IMG/VR virus record: IMGVR_UViG_3300017730_002072
Span: 1-32,033 of that record
Length of the DNA stretch: 32,033 bases
Origin: a virus
Strand: one strand, 5' to 3'
The notes under the pieces were generated by a model, which was given only the letters and a program-made list of their open reading frames with translations, was not told where the DNA came from and did no database searches. Numbering within the stretch: position 1 is the first letter of the stretch; each line of letters begins with the position of its first letter. Position numbers and translations under genes: made by a program. Of this stretch, positions 1-6,822 are shown one piece after another.

Positions 1-175
1 TAAACAATGTACAAGACGAGGTTGGGATTTAGACCATGTTAGACCATTGTTGGAACAAAAAGGATTAAAGGAAGATGAGTTAGATTGGACATATTATGGT
101 TTGGATAATATGCAAACGTTATGTCGTCCTTGTCATAGAGAGAAAACAAATATAGATATAAAGAAAAGGAAATAA
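1..175 (+). CDS. HNH endonuclease, C-terminal fragment
   Basis: The reading frame is open from the left edge and stops at TAA 173-175, so the start lies outside the window. The translation contains LDHVRPL, then NMQTLCRPCHREKT: the His/Asp-His, Asn and CxxC elements of an HNH nuclease fold, with a basic tail. HNH enzymes nick or cut DNA and in T4-like phages are often free-standing homing endonucleases. The next gene starts one base after the stop. The N-terminal domain is not visible, so target and subtype cannot be judged. Confidence 0.8.
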   Translation, partial: KQCTRRGWDLDHVRPLLEQKGLKEDELDWTYYGLDNMQTLCRPCHREKTNIDIKKRK

Positions 176-176
176 A

Positions 177-410
177 ATGGAACCAGTAAATTTAACATGG
201 TTTTACTTTCATTGTGTTTTAGCACTTATAATAATAGTCAAAGACCACAATGGAACATTAGAAGAATCATTAGATAATTTTGAAAAGAAGGTAGGGTTAT
301 ATACATATGTGGATACATCAGAAGAAGAAGTTGATGTACCATATTATATACCACCAAGAAGTGAAGTAGATTCAACTTGGATATTACCAGATTCACTAAG
401 GAGAAATTAA
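177..410 (+). CDS. Small protein of unknown function
   Basis: A 77-residue protein preceded by an AAGGA ribosome binding site. Residues 8-21 are hydrophobic (WFYFHCVLALIIIV), suggesting an N-terminal membrane anchor, followed by an acidic soluble tail rich in Glu and Asp. The stop TAA shares its last A with the ATG of the next gene (TAATG), so the two are probably translationally coupled. Not a recognised family. Confidence 0.6.
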   Translation: MEPVNLTWFYFHCVLALIIIVKDHNGTLEESLDNFEKKVGLYTYVDTSEEEVDVPYYIPPRSEVDSTWILPDSLRRN

Positions 411-631
411 TGAAAGAGATACAAAAGAATAGTCGAGAGATCATTCGTATATCAGAATCAGAATATCAAGGTAATAAATTTATCGATTGTCGTATATTCT
501 ATGATGACAACGGAGAATGGCGACCAACCAAGAAAGGTATATCATTTAGTCATAAGATAGCTAAAGAAGTAGTAGAAGGAATCTTACAGACTATGGAAGA
601 ATCTGATTGGAATGAGTTTAAAACTAATTAA
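410..631 (+). CDS. PC4/p15-like ssDNA-binding protein
   Basis: A 73-residue protein. The start at 410 is chosen over an upstream in-frame ATG at 377 because it has an AAGGAG site at 398-403 and overlaps the previous stop as TAATG. Residues 11-55 match the PC4/YdbC pattern: a strand with IIRISESEYQG, then FIDCRIFYDDNGEWRPTKKG, then a C-terminal helix. PC4-fold proteins form dimers that bind single-stranded or melted DNA. Bacterial and phage versions are thought to act in transcription or recombination. The role here is inferred from the fold only. Confidence 0.7.
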   Translation: MKEIQKNSREIIRISESEYQGNKFIDCRIFYDDNGEWRPTKKGISFSHKIAKEVVEGILQTMEESDWNEFKTN

Positions 632-646
632 CATATATTTATTATT

Positions 647-1033
647 ATGGACGCAAGAGAACAATTAGAACAGATGAGTAGTAGTGATATTCAATCATAT
701 AATATGAATGAGTATGACGATGTAAAACTTACAGAAAAGGCCGCTGAACACTTACTGAGCATAGACCATCCCGTAATAGAGATGAGTGCCAAAGGTGGTG
801 GATGTAGTGGTATGACTTATGAGATGAAACCACTACCAAGTAGTTTTATAAAAAGTAAAACTGATAAGGTATTTGAAAGTTATGGAGTAAAGGTTATAGT
901 ACCATTTTCAAGTTATGTTTATATGACAGGATTAGTAATTGATTATAAGGATGATTTATTAAATGGTGGTTTTAAGTTTGACAATCCACAGGCAGAACGC
1001 TCGTGTGGATGTGGAACATCTTTTTCCGTATAA
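647..1033 (+). CDS. IscA/HesB-type Fe-S cluster carrier
   Basis: A 128-residue A-type carrier protein. The three family cysteines are present: Cys53 in GGGCSGMTY, and Cys120 and Cys122 in the C-terminal SCGCGTSF. Such proteins hold and transfer Fe-S clusters during cofactor assembly. Single IscA homologues are a known accessory gene of marine T4-like phages. The first 20 residues are extra relative to the usual domain, and no good ribosome binding site precedes ATG 647, so translation could instead start at Met11 or Met20. The gene lies between a PC4-like gene and an HNH gene, not in an isc/suf operon. Confidence 0.9.
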   Translation: MDAREQLEQMSSSDIQSYNMNEYDDVKLTEKAAEHLLSIDHPVIEMSAKGGGCSGMTYEMKPLPSSFIKSKTDKVFESYGVKVIVPFSSYVYMTGLVIDYKDDLLNGGFKFDNPQAERSCGCGTSFSV

Positions 1034-1042
1034 GGAGTAACA

Positions 1043-1618
1043 ATGTCACAAAAAGGTAAACAAGGAATCAATCCTTGGCTGGGAAAGACGATACCCAAAG
1101 ATAGGATAGTTCGTGCTATAGAAGAAAGTGAAAGCATGGCCAAGGCGGCTCAATCACTCCACACATCCTACAACACATTTAAAAAGTATGCAAAAAAATA
1201 TGATGTATGGAAACCATTACCAAGTAATGCTGGAATAAGTAGGGCCCGTAAGGTTACTTGGAGTGGAAATAAACCTTTGGATGTAGAGATAAGTTTTCAG
1301 AAAGAATTGATTAAGGAATTTATACTTCCACAAAGATGTAGTTGTTGTGGTGAATCAAGACAAAGAAAAACAGATTTACTCACACCATTAATTGTACATT
1401 TTATTAATGGAGATACACACGATAGAAATCCATCCAATTTAAGATTTTTTTGTTATAATTGTTATTTCTTAGAGAATCCTAACAAACACAGAACCATCAA
1501 TAAAGATATCGGTAGAACATTTGAAGAACAACAAGAGATATCAGAAGATGGTATAACTGGTGATGATTTGGCTAAAGAGTTAGGTGAATCGTTAGCAGAT
1601 TTATTTGGTAAAAACTGA
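1043..1618 (+). CDS. HTH plus HNH-like nuclease
   Basis: A 191-residue protein behind a good AAGGAG site. Residues 20-58 look like a helix-turn-helix (MAKAAQSLHTSYNTFKKYAKK). Residues 97-141 form an HNH-like zinc module: C99xxC102, then H119-F-I-N-G-D, N132-L and C137xxC140. This arrangement is typical of phage homing-type nucleases with a DNA-reading N-terminal domain. The catalytic first His is preceded by V rather than D (IVH, not DH), so activity is not certain. The stop TGA overlaps the next ATG (TGATG). Confidence 0.7.
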   Translation: MSQKGKQGINPWLGKTIPKDRIVRAIEESESMAKAAQSLHTSYNTFKKYAKKYDVWKPLPSNAGISRARKVTWSGNKPLDVEISFQKELIKEFILPQRCSCCGESRQRKTDLLTPLIVHFINGDTHDRNPSNLRFFCYNCYFLENPNKHRTINKDIGRTFEEQQEISEDGITGDDLAKELGESLADLFGKN

Positions 1619-1962
1619 TGAGTAAGTTATGGGCGGCACTTATAATATCTTTCTTCGGACATATCCTTGCGTGGTTTCATATGCAAGGTCAATTTAAATA
1701 TGAATGGGCAAAAAGTATATGGTGGGTTATATTAGGTGGAGTACCAATTAGTATTGCATTCTATTATGGTACAAGGTGGTATTATGAATACTTTCAAAAT
1801 TATTGGTATGTTAGACCGATTGGATTTGGTATGGCAACTTTAGTATTCACTATAATGACTTGGTTAATGTTACATGAAGTTCCCGATACGAGAACCATAA
1901 TAACTATGTTTCTTTCCGTTATTATTATTGTAATTCAATTATCACACCTTTTTGTTAAATAA
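1618..1962 (+). CDS. Small integral membrane protein
   Basis: A 114-residue protein with about four predicted membrane helices (near residues 3-21, 34-50, 68-86 and 93-111), rich in Trp and Tyr at the interfaces. It starts inside the stop of the upstream HNH-like gene (TGATG), implying coupled translation. The topology resembles small multidrug- or DMT-type four-helix proteins but no signature motif is seen. Function unknown. Confidence 0.6.
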   Translation: MSKLWAALIISFFGHILAWFHMQGQFKYEWAKSIWWVILGGVPISIAFYYGTRWYYEYFQNYWYVRPIGFGMATLVFTIMTWLMLHEVPDTRTIITMFLSVIIIVIQLSHLFVK

Positions 1963-1979
1963 TAAGATATATATTTAAT

Positions 1980-2231
1980 ATGAAGAATTCAAAAGAATAT
2001 GGTATAATGAAAAGAACTGCCGATGGGGAATTGGTAGTCAGAGATCATTTTCCTGAAGATGTTAAGGTAGCAGTTACTGCATTCTTAGCGGCAGGTAAGA
2101 TGATGGTAGATGAAGGACTTGATTATTTACCAAGTGATTATTTGGTTAATTTATTAGAAACTCTATCTAAGTATCCAGAGTACAACAATTTAACTATGGA
2201 CTTGTATAGGGCATACGACAAGGAGATTTAA
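1980..2231 (+). CDS. Conserved-looking small protein, unknown
   Basis: An 83-residue soluble, mostly helical protein (VAVTAFLAAGKMMVDEGLDYL). The ribosome binding site is weak: the ATG follows an A/T stretch, GATATATATTTAAT. The stop abuts the ATG of the next gene at 2232. No recognised domain. Confidence 0.6.
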   Translation: MKNSKEYGIMKRTADGELVVRDHFPEDVKVAVTAFLAAGKMMVDEGLDYLPSDYLVNLLETLSKYPEYNNLTMDLYRAYDKEI

Positions 2232-2528
2232 ATGGCCGTAAAAGAAGTTAAAACATTAGTATTGAAACGAGTTCCACCTGGTGACCAATGGGCAGATATC
2301 GAAGATTCTACAGCAGGAGTATTCCCAAGTTTAACAGATGGATTAGAACATTCGTTTCAGAAATCAGGTGGTAAGAACACAGAGTTCCATTTGAGTGCGT
2401 TTAAAGGTGAGATATATGCTGTTCATAAAGAAGAAGAACCAGATGCACCACCACCACCAAAACCAAGATATTCCATGTATGGCGAAGAAGCCGATGTACA
2501 ACCAAGTATGTGGAAGAAAGGAGAATAA
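2232..2528 (+). CDS. Small protein of unknown function with Pro-rich linker
   Basis: A 98-residue protein that starts directly after the upstream stop and ends directly before the next ATG, so it sits inside a three-gene string. Residues 73-78 form a DAPPPPKP proline linker between a folded-looking N-terminus and a short tail (YSMYGEEADVQPSMWKKGE). The tail may be a binding peptide. No family recognised. Confidence 0.55.
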   Translation: MAVKEVKTLVLKRVPPGDQWADIEDSTAGVFPSLTDGLEHSFQKSGGKNTEFHLSAFKGEIYAVHKEEEPDAPPPPKPRYSMYGEEADVQPSMWKKGE

Positions 2529-3080
2529 ATGAATAAAAATATAGGATTTATATTATCAGTTATATTTGGTGTTGTATGTTTCAGTGCTGGAACATATTAC
2601 AGTTGGATTAAAATAGAAGATAGGTATGTAGAATATACTAAGAAGTGGGATAAGATAAACTCGGATGTTGAACAATTTGTAGAAGTTTCAAACCCAAAGA
2701 CGATTCAATTTTATGTCGCAGAACTAAGAAAGATTCTTGATGACATGACAAGGTTGAGTAAGATAATTGAGAAGGGACAAGAGATTGATGAAGCTATCGA
2801 TAAAATACTTGAAGGTATAGTACAACTTGAAAGTCAATGGGATATTACACTTAGTAATGATATTAAGATGAAAGAAACTATTGAGGTTGTAAATGACCAC
2901 ATTAAGGATGTTGATATTCGTGCTAAATCTCAGATACAAAATGTTATTGATAATGAAATCAAAGATATCGATACAAGAATAGATAAACAATTCGAACAGA
3001 TTAGTAAAGACTTAAAGGAAATAAAAGATATTATTAATCAAATTGAAAATTCTAAAGTTGGTAAAAAAATATTTAAATGA
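2529..3080 (+). CDS. Membrane-anchored coiled-coil protein
   Basis: A 183-residue protein with an AGGAG site. Residues 5-25 form one membrane helix (IGFILSVIFGVVCFSAGTYYSW). The rest is a long charged coiled coil with repeating I/L spacing (for example DEAIDKILEGIVQLESQ and IDKQFEQISKDLKEIKDII). The layout suggests a type II membrane protein with a helical rod outside or inside the inner membrane. It overlaps the next gene by ATGA. Function unknown. Confidence 0.6.
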   Translation: MNKNIGFILSVIFGVVCFSAGTYYSWIKIEDRYVEYTKKWDKINSDVEQFVEVSNPKTIQFYVAELRKILDDMTRLSKIIEKGQEIDEAIDKILEGIVQLESQWDITLSNDIKMKETIEVVNDHIKDVDIRAKSQIQNVIDNEIKDIDTRIDKQFEQISKDLKEIKDIINQIENSKVGKKIFK

Positions 3081-3313
3081 AAGATGATGTAATATATAAT
3101 AAACACGATAATCAGGTTATGGTAAAAACTGATGGTGATTTAATTTATATCATATGTCATAGAGAAGAACAACAAGATAATGTGGTCAAGAGAATGACTA
3201 CTGATAATTGTCTTTTAGAATCTTACGAAGAATGGGATGAGGATGATGATAAGAAATGGATACTAACATTCAGAGTATTAGACAACTATGAAGTTACACC
3301 AAATTTAAATTAG
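3077..3313 (+). CDS. Small acidic protein, unknown
   Basis: A 78-residue protein overlapping the upstream stop as ATGA. The sequence alternates strand-like segments (VMVKTDGDLIYIICH, KKWILTFRVLDNYEV) with an acidic loop (EEWDEDDDK), suggesting a small beta-rich fold. It lies just upstream of the selenoprotein candidate, separated by nine bases carrying that gene's ribosome binding site. Confidence 0.55.
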   Translation: MKDDVIYNKHDNQVMVKTDGDLIYIICHREEQQDNVVKRMTTDNCLLESYEEWDEDDDKKWILTFRVLDNYEVTPNLN

Positions 3314-3322
3314 GAGATTAGA

Positions 3323-3586
3323 ATGAAAATAACAATTGAATATTGTATGCAATGAAACTACGAACCAAGAGCTCTCAGTTTGAGAGATGATTTAATGGAT
3401 GAGTTTCTTACTGATTTTGATTCGTTTGAAATAAACTTAGTCGAATCAAGTGATGGTGTATTTGAAGTAATGGTTAATGATCATCTACAAGTATTTTCAA
3501 AGAAACAATTAAATAGATTTCCTAATAGTTCATATGAGATTATAAAGACTATTAAAGATGCTATAGATGAGAGGAGATTAGGTTAG
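3323..3586 (+). CDS. SelW/Rdx-family protein with in-frame TGA (candidate selenoprotein)
   Basis: ATG 3323 follows a TTAGGAGATTAGA ribosome binding site. Ten codons later an in-frame TGA (3353-3355) is read through to a TAG stop at 3584-3586, giving 87 residues. Without the TGA codon the sequence is a clear Rdx (SelW/SelT/SelH) thioredoxin-like protein: KITIEYCMQ-(TGA)-NYEPRAL, then a helix, then GVFEVMV, and a late FSKKQLNRFP. The TGA falls at the second redox position of the CxxC/CxxU motif (Cys8, residue 11), where SelW carries selenocysteine. A SECIS-like hairpin follows. Known SelW proteins are small redox proteins. The alternative is a Cys-to-stop mutation, but the downstream 76 codons remain intact and family-like. 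The phage would need host SelA, SelB and tRNA-Sec; none is in the window. Confidence 0.85.
3372..3386 (+). promoter_or_regulatory. Bacterial SECIS-like hairpin after the TGA
   Basis: CTCTCA GTT TGAGAG forms a perfect 6-bp stem with a 3-base loop, or a 5-bp stem with loop AGTTT. The loop G at 3378 lies 22 bases after the TGA. Predicted bacterial SECIS elements sit roughly 16-37 bases past the UGA, with a G among the first bases of a short apical loop, and bind SelB. Position, stem and loop G all fit. The stem is inside the coding sequence, as expected for bacteria. Confidence 0.6.
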
Positions 3587-3664
3587 TCGGTTTCCCCTAT
3601 ATACTAACTGTCTCCCAAAGGGTAATTATACCATATATAAGTAGATAAAAGCACAAAAAAAGAC

Positions 3665-3693
3665 TTGACTTTTATTATTTTTTTTCGTAAGAT
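3665..3693 (+). promoter_or_regulatory. Sigma70-like promoter (TTGACT-N17-TAAGAT)
   Basis: -35 TTGACT at 3665-3670, 17-base spacer, -10 TAAGAT at 3688-3693, followed by the shared CAAGT. It is preceded by an A-run and GAC. It reads into the secreted protein at 3718, giving a leader of about 20 bases. It belongs to the repeated promoter family of this genome. Confidence 0.8.
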
Positions 3694-3717
3694 CAAGTGA
3701 ATAAAAAATAGGTTATT

Positions 3718-4116
3718 ATGAAAAACAAAAAATGGATACTTCCATTATTATTTGTATCGAGTTTACTCGGACAGATAGATATTAAACCAATGAAAGGTTA
3801 TGGTGTTAAAGGTGGTGTTGGTGGTTATAGTGTTAGGGTAAGTCCTACGAGACAAACTCTAATTAAATTAGAAGGTACGATACCCGAAAAGAAAGGTTAT
3901 CATAGAGTTACTTGGAAAACCAAAAAAACTTTTTATTGGAGTAATGGAATAGCAACAGATGTGTATCCTGCTGTTAATCCAGCAAGTTACTCTAAAAATG
4001 GTAAAGTCTATACTATGGTAGGATTGATGCCAGAAATGATTGGTAAGACAATCAAGATTGTTGCTACATACGGAAAGGATTCCGACACAATCACATTAAA
4101 AATTAAAGAACGATAA
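3718..4116 (+). CDS. Secreted Ig-like protein, paralogue of the lipoprotein at 15314
   Basis: A 132-residue protein with an N-terminal signal peptide (KKWILPLLFVSSLLGQ, probable cleavage after Gln19). The mature part is beta-rich, with a glycine-rich start (GYGVKGGVGGYSV). Residues 61-121 match the C-terminal half of the lipoprotein at 15314-15871: an RVTW...YW segment, then NPASYS, TM and MIGKT. Both genes sit behind the same promoter type. It is probably periplasmic or surface-exposed. An immunity or envelope-modifying role is possible but is inference only. Confidence 0.7.
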   Translation: MKNKKWILPLLFVSSLLGQIDIKPMKGYGVKGGVGGYSVRVSPTRQTLIKLEGTIPEKKGYHRVTWKTKKTFYWSNGIATDVYPAVNPASYSKNGKVYTMVGLMPEMIGKTIKIVATYGKDSDTITLKIKER

Positions 4117-4178
4117 ATGTCAAGACGAGAGAAAAAAATAAAACAAATATCGTAGGTAAGAAAAAAGTTCCCTATGAT

Positions 4179-4832
4179 GTGATTATTCTCAAGGGTGGAG
4201 TAGAACATAAATATTGTAGGGTATGTACAAAACTTCTATTACTTACTGATTTCCACAAACATAAACAAGTTAAGAATTCTTGGAAAAGTGGTCATCAATT
4301 TGAATGTAAGAGTTGTAAGAATACAAAAATAAATCCGTTATTAAATCCATTAAGAACATCAGACCAGATGAGAGAATCTTCCGAAGGTTCAAGGTTAAGA
4401 GGAATTGTTATTCCAAAGGGTAAGATGGATAGTAATGTTATTTTTGAAAAGTTTGAAAATAAATGTTTTAATTGTGATAAACATTTAAACATAAAGAAAA
4501 AAGGAACATACGAAATAGACCACACATTACCACATTCATTATGGTGGGGATATTCAACAGAAGATGCTACCTTGTTGTGTTATCATTGTAATCAAGAAAA
4601 AACAAATAAGTGGCCAAGTGAATACTATACAGAAGAACAACTGAAAAGATTAAGTGAATTAACAGGTTGGGATTTTGATTTACTAAGTGGGAAACCAACA
4701 ATGTGTAAAGAGAATGTCGATAGATTTCTTAACAACCGAGATGACTTTGAAACGACTTGGGTAAAGAGAAGTAGTGGTAAAAAGTTTTTAATAAAAGAAA
4801 CAAAGAAACTTAAAAGTTTCGGATTTATTTAA
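4179..4832 (+). CDS. HNH endonuclease with extra zinc finger
   Basis: A 217-residue protein from a GTG start. There is an N-terminal CxxC...CxxC zinc knuckle (Cys13, 16, 43, 46). An HNH core follows: C96xxC99, EIDHTLPH (Asp114-His115), then TLLCYHCNQEKTNKWP (Cys134, 137). The same arrangement is common in phage homing-type nucleases. The frame is open upstream of the GTG, and a short ATG-started ORF at 4117-4155 ends in a different frame, so the real N-terminus may be longer (see findings). It has no close ribosome binding site. Confidence 0.8.
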   Translation: MIILKGGVEHKYCRVCTKLLLLTDFHKHKQVKNSWKSGHQFECKSCKNTKINPLLNPLRTSDQMRESSEGSRLRGIVIPKGKMDSNVIFEKFENKCFNCDKHLNIKKKGTYEIDHTLPHSLWWGYSTEDATLLCYHCNQEKTNKWPSEYYTEEQLKRLSELTGWDFDLLSGKPTMCKENVDRFLNNRDDFETTWVKRSSGKKFLIKETKKLKSFGFI

Positions 4833-4834
4833 TA

Positions 4835-4867
4835 GCAAAATAAGTGTGTTGTTTTTAAAAAATAGAT
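4835..4867 (+). promoter_or_regulatory. 33-base upstream motif, copy 1
   Basis: This stretch, starting GCAAAATAA and ending TAGAT, is identical at 27 of 33 positions, without gaps, to 6668-6700. Each copy begins immediately after the stop of the previous gene, with a long leader before the next start (137 bases here). The placement suggests a promoter of a class different from the TTGACT family, or a processing or regulator site. The mechanism is not known. Confidence 0.55.
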
Positions 4868-4899
4868 ATACTTATATACAACATTGATTAACTAATGGA

Positions 4900-4920
4900 A
4901 ATCGTTCAGAGTGAATGGTT
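4900..4920 (+). promoter_or_regulatory. Leader hairpin upstream of the GHKL ATPase gene
   Basis: AATCGTTCA GAG TGAATGGTT can fold into a 9-bp stem (two G-U pairs) with a 3-base loop, inside the leader of the gene at 5004. There is no T-run after it, so it is not an intrinsic terminator. It could stabilise the mRNA or bind a regulator. Confidence 0.4.
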
Positions 4921-5003
4921 TTGAAAAATGAATTTCATCCTAATAGAAAATCAATACTTAACGAATTAGATTAATAAAATTTGATTCAAAAAGGAGAAGT
5001 CAT

Positions 5004-6662
5004 ATGGCTGAACAAGCACAGCATCGCTTTGATCTAAGTGGTGATATATTAAAACAAATAGAAAAAGATAAAGAATATATTTATGATTCTACACCTAGCG
5101 TAGCAATCATTAATGTATTGGGTTGTCTTGGTTATACTTTAGAAGAATCTTCAAGTGATATAGTTGATAATTCAGAAGATGCCGAATCAGATAATGTATG
5201 GGTAAAAGTAGGAACGATTAATGGTTCTCAGTATATTGATATTGCAGACGATGGGTATGGGATGAACGCACAAACTCTATGTTCTTCTATGGTAATGGCT
5301 GGTACACCAGAGTTGGGTAAAAAAGATACTGGTAGTTTAGGTAAGTTCCATATGGGTTTAAATACATCAGTATTATCTCGTGGAGGATACGCAGAAATAT
5401 ATTCAAAGGAAGTCGGTGGTCGTCTATTGAAAACAATCTTTTCAAAAGATGAAATACTTAAAACTGGTAGTTTTGAAATGAGAGTTATAAGCCCAACACA
5501 AGATGAAATAGATTATTTTAATGAATCAACTAAATCTTCTGAAAGTGGAACATTAGTAAGGATTATTGGAAAGGAAGTTTTGAACTCAGCCCCAAAGGTG
5601 GCTAAGGCTAAGTTAGTAAAAGCCTTTAGTAGAAAGTTCCGTAGATATTTAATGGCTGGTAAAAATATGTATGTTAATAATATTAAAGTACCACCACACG
5701 ATCCGATGTATTATTCTATCCCACTTGAATATCAAGGTAAAAAGCACCAATCAGAAATAATTGGAACGCTTGAATTTAATAACATAGAGTATACTGATAA
5801 GGATGGTAATCTAAAAAAAGATGGTCGTATAGTTTACACTGCGTACTCCGTATACAATCCCGGTGATAAGTCATTTGCTAGAAGTGAAAAACTAAATGTT
5901 ACCAATCAAGGTATTTATGTAATGAGAAACGATAGAGAGATTATGGCAGGAACATTTTTAGATTTACCAAAGGTAACAAAAAATCCTGGTTATAATTACT
6001 TTCGAGCCGAACTTGAATTTGGTGAAGAACTCGATGAATTATTTCAACTCAATATACAAAAAACCAATATCATTATAGATCAAGGAATAAAAGACAAGCT
6101 TGTTAAACAAGTTAAGTCAGATATTAAATTTGTTGATGGTTTAGCTGTAAAGGCAAAAGAATCTAAAATTCAAAAGAATCCTAAAGACATTGAAAAGCTT
6201 CATAAATCTTTACAAGACCATGTGAATAGAAAAGGTAAGTTATTACCAAGAAATAAAAGAAAGAAAACTACTACAACAACAAAAAGACCAATTCCTGATC
6301 CTAATAGAATAATTAAAAAACGGAAACAAAAGACATATAAACATTTTGTTATCACAACTGATGATACAATGGGAAGTAGAGATGCCGCCCATATTGGTAG
6401 ATTAATTGACGATAGTAAGGATTTGATTGAACTAACATTCAATACTAACCACAAACAATGGCAACATCTATTATTACTCGATGAAGCATCTAAAAACTAT
6501 TATTACCTTGAATTATATGCCTTGTACAAAGTAAGATTTGATTACTTGGTAGATGAGCATGGTGAAATAGATTATGATTTAATTGGTATGATGGACAATG
6601 TAATGGGAATGACGACAGACACATTGTTAGATGGAACTAAAAAACCAAATCTAGCAGCTTAA
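5004..6662 (+). CDS. GHKL (HATPase) family ATP-binding protein
   Basis: A 552-residue protein with a strong AAGGAG site. The N-terminal ATPase fold shows the N box ESSSDIVDNSEDA (residues 48-60, Asn56 for Mg), the G1 box DDGYGM (82-87) and the G2 box GKFHMGL (113-119). This matches the GyrB/Hsp90/MutL/MORC superfamily, closest by eye to MORC-like stand-alone ATPases. The T4 rIIA protein is also GHKL-like, and a distant link is possible. A basic Thr/Lys-rich linker (about residues 393-440) leads to a helical C-terminal domain. Roles in DNA clamping or host-defence interference are plausible, not shown. The long structured leader suggests separate regulation. Confidence 0.8.
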   Translation: MAEQAQHRFDLSGDILKQIEKDKEYIYDSTPSVAIINVLGCLGYTLEESSSDIVDNSEDAESDNVWVKVGTINGSQYIDIADDGYGMNAQTLCSSMVMAGTPELGKKDTGSLGKFHMGLNTSVLSRGGYAEIYSKEVGGRLLKTIFSKDEILKTGSFEMRVISPTQDEIDYFNESTKSSESGTLVRIIGKEVLNSAPKVAKAKLVKAFSRKFRRYLMAGKNMYVNNIKVPPHDPMYYSIPLEYQGKKHQSEIIGTLEFNNIEYTDKDGNLKKDGRIVYTAYSVYNPGDKSFARSEKLNVTNQGIYVMRNDREIMAGTFLDLPKVTKNPGYNYFRAELEFGEELDELFQLNIQKTNIIIDQGIKDKLVKQVKSDIKFVDGLAVKAKESKIQKNPKDIEKLHKSLQDHVNRKGKLLPRNKRKKTTTTTKRPIPDPNRIIKKRKQKTYKHFVITTDDTMGSRDAAHIGRLIDDSKDLIELTFNTNHKQWQHLLLLDEASKNYYYLELYALYKVRFDYLVDEHGEIDYDLIGMMDNVMGMTTDTLLDGTKKPNLAA

Positions 6663-6667
6663 ATTTA

Positions 6668-6700
6668 GCAAAATAAATGTGATGTTTTACTAAAGTAGAT
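6668..6700 (+). promoter_or_regulatory. 33-base upstream motif, copy 2
   Basis: Second copy of the element at 4835-4867, here 123 bases upstream of the Hsp20 gene and directly after the ATPase stop. Differences are six substitutions with no gaps. A weaker similarity (TTGTGTTGTTT and a later AAGATAT) is seen at 30118-30152 ahead of the TonB-like gene. It may define a co-regulated set. Confidence 0.55.
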
Positions 6701-6724
6701 GATATATATTACATATGAAAGTAT

Positions 6725-6787
6725 TCGATGCTCAAATGAGGTCGATATCATAAACGAATATCAAGGTTCAAACGAAGTTGATATTCA
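6725..6787 (+). repeat. Imperfect direct repeat and inverted repeat in the hsp20 leader
   Basis: Two imperfect copies of a 26-27 base unit (6725-6750 and 6761-6787, about 19 matches) lie head to tail. A perfect 8-bp inverted repeat GAATATCA/TGATATTC (6756-6763 and 6779-6786) spans the second unit. It could be an operator or a leader hairpin. For a heat-shock gene a temperature-sensitive RNA element is worth considering, but the ribosome binding site (AAAGGAG, about 6810) is not inside this stem. Confidence 0.5.
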
Positions 6788-6822
6788 CCAAGTTGACTAA
6801 CAAGTAACAAAGGAGAACAATA

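Noticed and set aside
3380-3586. 68-residue ORF starting at ATG 3380 as a separate gene
   Set aside because: This is the truncated C-terminal part of the SelW-like frame; it lacks a ribosome binding site and starts in the middle of the family domain.
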